Shown here: positions 59,501 through 64,000 of the stretch, in pieces | How the letters are laid out: every line of letters starts with the position of its first letter | Position numbering within the stretch: the first letter of the stretch is position 1 | Origin: Jiangella alkaliphila | GTDB taxonomy: Bacteria > Actinomycetota > Actinomycetes > Jiangellales > Jiangellaceae | Direction: 5' to 3' | Assembly: GCF_900105925.1 (NCBI RefSeq) | Contig: NZ_LT629791.1 | Location: forward strand, 6,852,001 to 6,916,000 | DNA length: 64,000 nt | Notes under the pieces: generated by a model | Told to the model about the DNA's origin: nothing | Seen by the model: only the letters and a program-made list of their open reading frames with translations | The model's database searches: none | Translations under genes and position numbers: made by a program

Positions 59501-61976
59501 CATCCTCGGCGTCGACCCCGGGCCCGACGACGTCCCCGTCCACTACGCGTTCGACGAGGGCGAGGGCGCCTCGGCGGCGAACACCGGGCACGACGACGAC
59601 ACGACCGGTGCCGCGACGCTGACCGGCGCGGCCGGCTGGACGTCGTCCGGCGTGTTCGGCTCAGCGCTCGACGTGCCCGGCGGCGACGGCGACCACGCCG
59701 ACCTGCCGGACGGGCTGCTCGGCGACGCGACCGACTTCACGGTGTCGCTGTGGGCCAACGCCGACACGCTGAAGAACTGGATGCCGCTGTTCCAGATCGG
59801 CAACGGCACGGACACGTACTTCCTGCTGCAGTCGCAGACCCAGGCGGGCGGCTCGACCGGCCTCGCCGCGACGTTCAAGGCCGACGGAGTCGAGGAGCGG
59901 CTGACGCTCGGCGCCGGGGTCGACCTCGAACCCGGTGAGTGGACGCACGTCGCGTTCACCATGCGGGGCAGCACCGGCACGCTGTACCTCGACGGCGAGG
60001 AGGCGGGAACGAGGGACGACTTCTCGATCGGCCTGCCCGACGTCGGCAACGGCGAGACGACGACCGACAACTACCTCGGCAACAACGACTGGCCCGACCC
60101 GTCGTTCGCCGGGCTGCTCGACGACGTCCGCGCCTACGAGACCGCACTCACGGCGGCCGAGATCGAGGTCCTGCACACCGAGGGCGCGGCCGTCCCGACC
60201 ACGACGAGCCTGACGGTGACCCCGTCGCCGTCGCCGTTCGGTGCGCCCGTCACGGTTACGGCGACCGTCGAGGACGCGTCCGGCGCTCCTGCCGCCGGGC
60301 GGGCCGAGCTGTGGCTCGAGCCGGTCCGCGCGGACGACCCAGTGGACCTCAACGCCCGCCAGGGCGACCCGGTGCCGCTGGCCGCCGACGGGACGGTGAC
60401 GTTCCCGGCGCTGACCGAGCTGGGCCGGGGCGAGTACACCGTCCAGGTCCGCTACCTCGGCGACGACGGGCGGCGTGCGTCCGACGCGTCCGTCACCCAC
60501 ACGGTGGAGCGGCCTCCGCCGGGCGAGGGCGTGCCGATCCACTACACGTTCGACGAGGGCACCGGCGCGTCGGCGGCCAACTCCGGCCACGACCCGTCGA
60601 TCGGCGCGGCGACACTGGGCGGCACGACGTCGTGGGCGACCGGCGGTCCGCGCGGCGGCGTGGTGTCGCTGCCGGGCGGCGGCGGATCGAGTGACAACTT
60701 CGTCCGGCTGCCGAACAACCTGTTCGCGAACATGGAGGACGAGGTCACCGTGTCGCTGTGGGCCCGGCCGACGGCGCTGCCCAACTGGGTGCCGCTGTTC
60801 CAGGTCGGCAACGGCACCGACACGTTCCTGCTGCTGCAGTCGCGGACGCAGGCAGCCGGCGCGACCGGCTTCGCGGCGACGCTGAAGGCGCCGGGCAACT
60901 CGCTGCAGGAACGGCTGACGCTGGGGGCGGCGAACGACCTGCCCCTCGGCGAGTGGACGCACATCGTGTTCACCATGTCGGGGTCGACCGGGAAGCTCTA
61001 CTTCGACGGCGAGCTGATGGGCACCCGGACCAACTTCACCCTGGGTGTCGACGACATCGGCGTCAACGGCGTCACCAGCAGCAACTACCTCGGCAACAAC
61101 GACTACCCGGACGGCCTGTACAACGGGCTGGTCGACGACGTCCGCGTCTACGAGCACGCGCTCAGCGACGCCGACGTCCTGGAGCTGTTCGAGGGCGAGC
61201 CGGCCGGCACACCGGTCACCACCGCGACCGTGGCCCCGGCCGCTCCGGACGGCGCCGACGGCTGGTACGTCACCGCTCCGACGGTCACGCTGTCGGCGAC
61301 CGGCGGCTCCGGGGCCGTCACGACGGAGTACGCGTTCGGCTCCGGCGCGTGGACCACGTATGCCGGGCCGGTGACGGTGCCGGACGGCGTCCACGTCGTG
61401 CGGTACCGGTCGCGGGACGCCGGTGGCGCCGTCGAGGAGGAGAAGACGCTCGACCTGAAAGTCGACGCGACGGCGCCCGCCGCCACGTTGACCGGCGTCA
61501 CGCCCGGAGCGTCGCACGGCCTGCACGAGGTGCTGACGGTGACGGCGGCCGCCGAGGACGCGGGCTCCGGCCTGGCGTCGTCGGAGCTGCGGCTCGACGG
61601 CGAACCCGTCGACTCGCCGCTGACGCTGGACCTCGCCGGCCTCACCGCCGGACAGCACGAGGTCGCCGTCGTGGCCGTCGATGCCGCGGGCAACACGACC
61701 ACGACGGCCGCCGCGTTCACCGTCATGGTCTCCTTCGACACGGTGAGTGCGCTGGTCGAGCGGTATGCCGGTGACGGGCTCGTGCTGGGCAGTCAGCGGC
61801 TGCGGCTGCTCGCCCACCTGAACGCGGCCGATTCCGCGGCCGGGCGCGGGCAGGTGCGGCAGGCCGACCAGGCGGTGCAGCGGTTCGCCTCGGAGGCGCT
61901 CGCCGTCATCGACGCGACCGCCCGTGCCCGGTTGCTGGCCGCGGCGGAGACGCTGCGGGACCAGCTGAGTCCGTAG
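56535..61976 (+). CDS. Secreted multidomain protein: ThuA-like + copper-radical oxidase (galactose-oxidase/kelch) + LamG modules
   Basis: 1813 residues from ATG 56535. Order: signal peptide (helix about 21-40, ALFLALVIAVPVVAILPG); ThuA-like domain about 55-300 (LLFYKPNFHASHVQARQAIR, GWMGIHYTGW); kelch propeller and DUF1929-type C-terminal domain about 320-815; a CBM-like sandwich about 830-990; LamG 1 about 997-1215 and LamG 2 about 1332-1553 with an Ig-like domain between; OmpL47/Ig-like domains to about 1735; a helical tail. The galactose-oxidase active-site set is present: C384 (DLFCSM), Y439 (PRWYPTG), Y673-H674 (RLYHST) and H755 (SVTHGF). It may oxidise a carbohydrate or aldehyde outside the cell; ThuA role unknown. 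Confidence 0.87.
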   Translation: MTEHRASAHSRRTGVTHRILRRLALFLALVIAVPVVAILPGSAATQPAEQAEPLDTDLRVLLFYKPNFHASHVQARQAIRDLAAELGTQYGRTVEITDTDDPSVFTPENLATYDTLVFAQTGGVLFNDAQRDALEGYIQGGGGWMGIHYTGWSAGTVSEHDVNPWYLGLVGAVSEGHPENPAIRQATVRVSAEDHPLTAGIPDEFVRSDEWYDWNVNPAANVRTLLEVDETTYTDGRHGSIHPVTWCQEYDGGRSWYTSMGHDGAYFSEPVMRDQMRHGLAYTAGLVLADCSPPARDSAGEWSPVTPWPLMAINMALTHDGKIQSFGSTPTGCVDNTPYDWTGNSCVAQGGQFQTDVWDPATPRTMDNLYDGIVENATYSDLFCSMQVHDPNRRAMLTVGGDDNLGVRNDPVNGSIGVTSYSTRTGLRTEAPMNEPRWYPTGTVMPNGDIVVQGGSVRGVAGPGVLMPERYSPDEGSGWTLLTGAESAAAYGDGGGDLGPDENRWWYPRAFVAPENGNLFNISGTQMFELDPSGQGTLTLRGTLPADVANQGALGNPVGATSTATMYRPGQILQVGGGWWGNGGGPAGARAGFTVDLMTDGGTAEPAVEATEPMRYPRHWANSTVLPTGEVLVTGGGTQNNGAQGVATIPEVWNPDTGEWTSDLAPYAHARLYHSTALLLPDGRVMIAGGGAPGPRNYTDAEFYSPAYLFDGDELAQRPAIMNAPDKIGYDGTFDVDVAGEISKVALVRNGSVTHGFNNAQTFEELEFARTAEGTLTVQAPADGTYAPPGSYMLFVLDADGTPSIAAMLEIDPETPMDTRTPLVDQFEYPRVPAEWRGENPPMTIEVEAGDGRLAPWSVDDGVELVRGLAPGMGGLGVVGYHLDLGESGSLTRTIDGLVPGKEYRIALRYARDSRVSVGDGDTVSADLSIGSLDTTITATGDEPSGISGIPRPSTFATYTGTFTATAASEPLTLTGSGSSAGVIVDDLTILGVDPGPDDVPVHYAFDEGEGASAANTGHDDDTTGAATLTGAAGWTSSGVFGSALDVPGGDGDHADLPDGLLGDATDFTVSLWANADTLKNWMPLFQIGNGTDTYFLLQSQTQAGGSTGLAATFKADGVEERLTLGAGVDLEPGEWTHVAFTMRGSTGTLYLDGEEAGTRDDFSIGLPDVGNGETTTDNYLGNNDWPDPSFAGLLDDVRAYETALTAAEIEVLHTEGAAVPTTTSLTVTPSPSPFGAPVTVTATVEDASGAPAAGRAELWLEPVRADDPVDLNARQGDPVPLAADGTVTFPALTELGRGEYTVQVRYLGDDGRRASDASVTHTVERPPPGEGVPIHYTFDEGTGASAANSGHDPSIGAATLGGTTSWATGGPRGGVVSLPGGGGSSDNFVRLPNNLFANMEDEVTVSLWARPTALPNWVPLFQVGNGTDTFLLLQSRTQAAGATGFAATLKAPGNSLQERLTLGAANDLPLGEWTHIVFTMSGSTGKLYFDGELMGTRTNFTLGVDDIGVNGVTSSNYLGNNDYPDGLYNGLVDDVRVYEHALSDADVLELFEGEPAGTPVTTATVAPAAPDGADGWYVTAPTVTLSATGGSGAVTTEYAFGSGAWTTYAGPVTVPDGVHVVRYRSRDAGGAVEEEKTLDLKVDATAPAATLTGVTPGASHGLHEVLTVTAAAEDAGSGLASSELRLDGEPVDSPLTLDLAGLTAGQHEVAVVAVDAAGNTTTTAAAFTVMVSFDTVSALVERYAGDGLVLGSQRLRLLAHLNAADSAAGRGQVRQADQAVQRFASEALAVIDATARARLLAAAETLRDQLSP

Positions 61977-61987
61977 GTCGCTCGCGT

Positions 61988-62031
61988 CGAGGGCGAGTTG
62001 CTACTGCTACGGCGGTAGTGACTCGCCCTCG
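61988..62031. terminator. Hairpin after the giant oxidase gene
   Basis: Perfect 11-bp arms CGAGGGCGAGT (61988-61998) and ACTCGCCCTCG (62021-62031), with a weaker inner CTAC/GTAG pairing. Begins 12 bp after the stop codon. Confidence 0.72.
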
Positions 62032-62054
62032 GCGCACGACGGCCGGCGGGCAGA

Positions 62055-62624
62055 ATGGGGCGGGTGTGCGCGTCGCCGACCGTCCTCGTCCTCACCGGGC
62101 TGCCCGGCACCGGCAAGTCGACGCTGGCCGACGGGGCCGCGAGGGTGCTCGGCGCGCCGTCCTTCTCCGGCGACTGGCTGCTCGGCGCGCTCGCACCGCA
62201 CGGCGTGCTGACCGGCCTGGACCGCGCGACGTACCGGCGGGTCTATGCCGATCTGCTGGGGACGCTGGTCACGCGGCAGTTGCTGCTCGGCCAGTCCGCC
62301 GTCGTCGACTGCCTGGCCGACGACGCGCTGCTCACGCGGTGGCGCGGTCTCGCCGACGACCACGGCGCGCGGCTCGCCGTCGTCGAGTGCCGGTGCGGCG
62401 ACGTCGACGTCCACCGGCGGCGCATCGAGGGGCGGAAGCGCGGGATCCCCGGCTGGCACGAGGTCGACTGGGCGCACGTCGAGCGGATGCGCGCCGAGTT
62501 CCCGCCGCTCACCGTCGAACACCTGGCCCTCGACACCGCCGTGGGCGACGCCGGCGCGGCGCTGGCTCGCGTCCTCGACTACGCCCGCGGGCTCAGCTCC
62601 GGTCCAGCAGCCAGCGGAGAGTAG
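62055..62624 (+). CDS. P-loop kinase-like AAA protein
   Basis: 189 residues from ATG 62055; GTG 62064 is possible. Walker A GLPGTGKS at 15-22 and a lid-like RRRIEGRKRGIPGWHEVDW segment fit the zeta-toxin/chloramphenicol-phosphotransferase-like AAA_33 kinases, which phosphorylate small molecules. Substrate unknown. Convergent overlap of 32 bp with the hydrolase gene. Confidence 0.85.
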   Translation: MGRVCASPTVLVLTGLPGTGKSTLADGAARVLGAPSFSGDWLLGALAPHGVLTGLDRATYRRVYADLLGTLVTRQLLLGQSAVVDCLADDALLTRWRGLADDHGARLAVVECRCGDVDVHRRRIEGRKRGIPGWHEVDWAHVERMRAEFPPLTVEHLALDTAVGDAGAALARVLDYARGLSSGPAASGE

Positions 62625-63432
62625 CCGGGGTGGCGTCGAAGTGACCGGCGTGGGCGGCGTCCGGCGCGCGGGTGATCACCGCGCCGGGGATGCGCTCGGC
62701 CAGCCAAGCGGAGTGCGCGACCGGGACGACGGTGTCCAGCTCGCCGTGCCAGAGCGATACCGGGACGGCGATGTCCGCGGGGTCGAAGCCCCACGGCAGA
62801 CCATAGAGCGCGCGTTCGTCGTCGACCCAGCCGGCGAGGCCGGGCCGCAGCGCCTCGGTGTAGGCGGCCGACAGCATGCCCTGGACGTCGGGCCGGGCCA
62901 GCACCGCCTGCTCCGCCGCCGGCAGCAGCTCGCGCAGGTCCGCCGACTCGTTCTCGGTGATGAACGCCTCCAGCTCCGCCCGACCCTGGAGCGCGGCGGC
63001 GGCGCTGAGCCGGTTGCTCTCCATCATCCCGTCGGTCCAGTCGAGGCCGTCGGCGTCGCACGGCGCGGTGCTCGCGAGGGTCGCGACCTTCGTCGTCCGC
63101 TCGGGGTGCCGCGCGGCGAAGGCCAGCGCGTGCGGTCCGCCGCCGGAGACCCCGAAGACGGGGAAGCGGCCGAGCCCGAGCGCGTCGGCGATGGTGGCAA
63201 CGTCGTCGGCGGCGTCGACGACCCGCCGGTCCGGCCGCGGCGTGGAGTGGCCGAAACCGGGCCGGTCGAAGGTGATCAGGCGGATCCCGAGATCGGCGAA
63301 CATCGCGTCGTCGGGGTGCCGCGCCAGCCGGCTCATCGGCGTGCCGTGCGCATAGACGACCGGCGTGCCGTCAGGCACACCCCACTCCTCGACGGCGAGG
63401 GTCCGGCCGTCCGCGGTGCTGAACGATCGCAT
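62593..63432 (-). CDS. Alpha/beta hydrolase
   Basis: 279 residues from ATG 63432. HG oxyanion motif at VVYAHGTPMSR, nucleophile S96 in GVSGGGPHAL, acid D in WHGELDTVVPV and histidine in DAAHAGHFD. FDRPGFGHSTPRPDR is typical of the family. Substrate unknown; monocistronic. Confidence 0.92.
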   Translation of the reverse strand: MRSFSTADGRTLAVEEWGVPDGTPVVYAHGTPMSRLARHPDDAMFADLGIRLITFDRPGFGHSTPRPDRRVVDAADDVATIADALGLGRFPVFGVSGGGPHALAFAARHPERTTKVATLASTAPCDADGLDWTDGMMESNRLSAAAALQGRAELEAFITENESADLRELLPAAEQAVLARPDVQGMLSAAYTEALRPGLAGWVDDERALYGLPWGFDPADIAVPVSLWHGELDTVVPVAHSAWLAERIPGAVITRAPDAAHAGHFDATPATLRWLLDRS

Positions 63433-63519
63433 GGCGGCAAGCTACCGGCCGGCCGCGCCGCCGGCCGCCGCACTTAGCTGCCAGCAGATATCGCGCCTCG
63501 GCATAGGAGCGGCCCGCGG

Positions 63520-63903
63520 ATGGTTGACCACACCATGACCGACAGCAGTGCAGCACTGGACTACCTGACCCGCACCGGCACCGTCCACCTGGCCACCCGG
63601 ACCGAGGACGGACGCGAGATCGTCACCAAGATCTGGGCCGTCGTGGTCGACGGACAGGCGTACATCCGCAACGGCTACGGCGACTCCTCGAAGTGGTACC
63701 CCCGCATCCGCGGCGCCGGCCGGGCGGCGTTCGTCGACGGCCGGAACCGGTACGACGTCACCGCCGACCTGGTCGACGACGAGGCGACGAACGTCGCGGT
63801 CGACGACGCGTTCAGCAGCAAGTACGGCCACTCCGGCTCGTTGCGGATGATGATCACCGGCGACGTCCGCACGTCCACCCTTCGCGTCACGCCGGTCGCC
63901 TAG
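63520..63903 (+). CDS. DUF2255 family protein
   Basis: 127 residues from ATG 63520, supported by AGGAGC nine bases upstream; ATG 63535 is possible. VHLATRTEDGREIVTKIWAV, YIRNGYGDSSKWYPRIRGAG and RYDVTADLVDDEATNVAVDD fit the split-barrel-like DUF2255 fold, related to F420/FMN-binding nitroreductase-like proteins. Function unknown. Confidence 0.82.
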   Translation: MVDHTMTDSSAALDYLTRTGTVHLATRTEDGREIVTKIWAVVVDGQAYIRNGYGDSSKWYPRIRGAGRAAFVDGRNRYDVTADLVDDEATNVAVDDAFSSKYGHSGSLRMMITGDVRTSTLRVTPVA

Positions 63904-64000
63904 CCGGCGGGGACGTCGACGCCGCCGAGTCGGAGCAGGCGGGACGAGCCCGTGCCGCCTCCTCCGACCGGCGCGCCGCACGCCGCGCACACGGTCGCGA
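63900..64000 (-). CDS. 3' end of an unidentified gene (partial)
   Basis: The reverse strand is open from the window edge to TAG at 63900-63902, giving 32 residues that include VCAACGAPVGGGGTGSSRLL and RLGGVDVPAG. The CAAC pair could be half of a zinc site. The stop overlaps the convergent DUF2255 stop. Too short for a family call; it could also be chance reading. Confidence 0.35.
   Translation of the reverse strand, partial: ATVCAACGAPVGGGGTGSSRLLRLGGVDVPAG

Noticed and set aside
56562..59591. 1009-codon open frame on the minus strand opposite the giant secreted protein
   Set aside because: Its translation is Arg/Gly/Val-rich without domains and mirrors the third-position GC of the real gene; the plus strand has signal peptide, motifs and modules.
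59661..61817. 718-codon minus-strand frame opposite the LamG region
   Set aside because: Low-complexity antisense frame from high third-position GC.

Overview
The window reads as chromosome of a high-G+C actinomycete (Actinomycetota): coding regions are mostly around 70% G+C by eye, GTG starts and start/stop overlaps are frequent, and the families present (paired dynamin-like GTPases, oligoribonuclease, ECF sigma factor with a SnoaL-like tail, AztD-like protein, an actinomycete integrative and conjugative element) are typical of that phylum. I cannot fix the genus; a Jiangella/Kribbella-like soil or plant-associated actinomycete is a guess.

Layout. 1-8 kb: 3'-truncated ssb, two coupled 573-aa GTPases, a PEBP protein, an ArsR regulator translationally coupled to an MFS exporter, a NUDIX hydrolase and a YbaK-type deacylase. 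8.0-22.1 kb: a 14-kb actinomycete integrative and conjugative element (AICE) inserted in tRNA-Arg(TCT), bounded by identical 51-bp att repeats. It has int, xis, a rep gene broken by one frameshift, an FtsK/TraB-like transfer ATPase, a run of five tiny zinc-ribbon genes, a regulated promoter, an XRE/TPR regulator and a lower-G+C cargo block (DUF4145, a tail-anchored unknown protein, a DUF5677-like protein, VapBC). 22-36 kb: mixed chromosomal genes, including a PhyH dioxygenase, a TetR/SRPBCC pair with visible operators, a Tat-exported protein, a PD-(D/E)XK-like protein, a SUKH protein, an orphan AztD-like zinc protein under a Zur-like box, orn and tRNA-His. 36-46 kb: sialidase, YceI/MarR pair, CsbD, tRNA-Lys, TetR/oxidoreductase pair, and an ECF41-like sigma factor divergent from NTF2/SDR genes. 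46.7-55.8 kb: one long minus-strand operon for uronate-type sugar use (kduI, kduD, ribose-type ABC importer, aldehyde dehydrogenase, tautomerase) with a divergent IclR regulator. 55.8-62 kb: a gene-free island of nested inverted repeats, then a 1813-residue secreted protein joining a ThuA-like domain to a copper-radical-oxidase propeller and two LamG modules. The end holds a P-loop kinase, an alpha/beta hydrolase, a DUF2255 protein and a truncated gene.

How parts work together. The AICE genes form one overlapping minus-strand transcription unit fired from a promoter buried in an operator-like palindrome at 14.75 kb, with the XRE regulator upstream. The kdu operon and the giant secreted oxidase gene share an 18-bp motif (16/18 identical) in their upstream regions, so the IclR protein may control both secreted oxidation and uptake/catabolism of acidic sugars. 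Several regulator/target pairs (ArsR-MFS, TetR-SRPBCC, MarR-YceI, TetR-oxidoreductase) have palindromic sites in the shared intergenic region.
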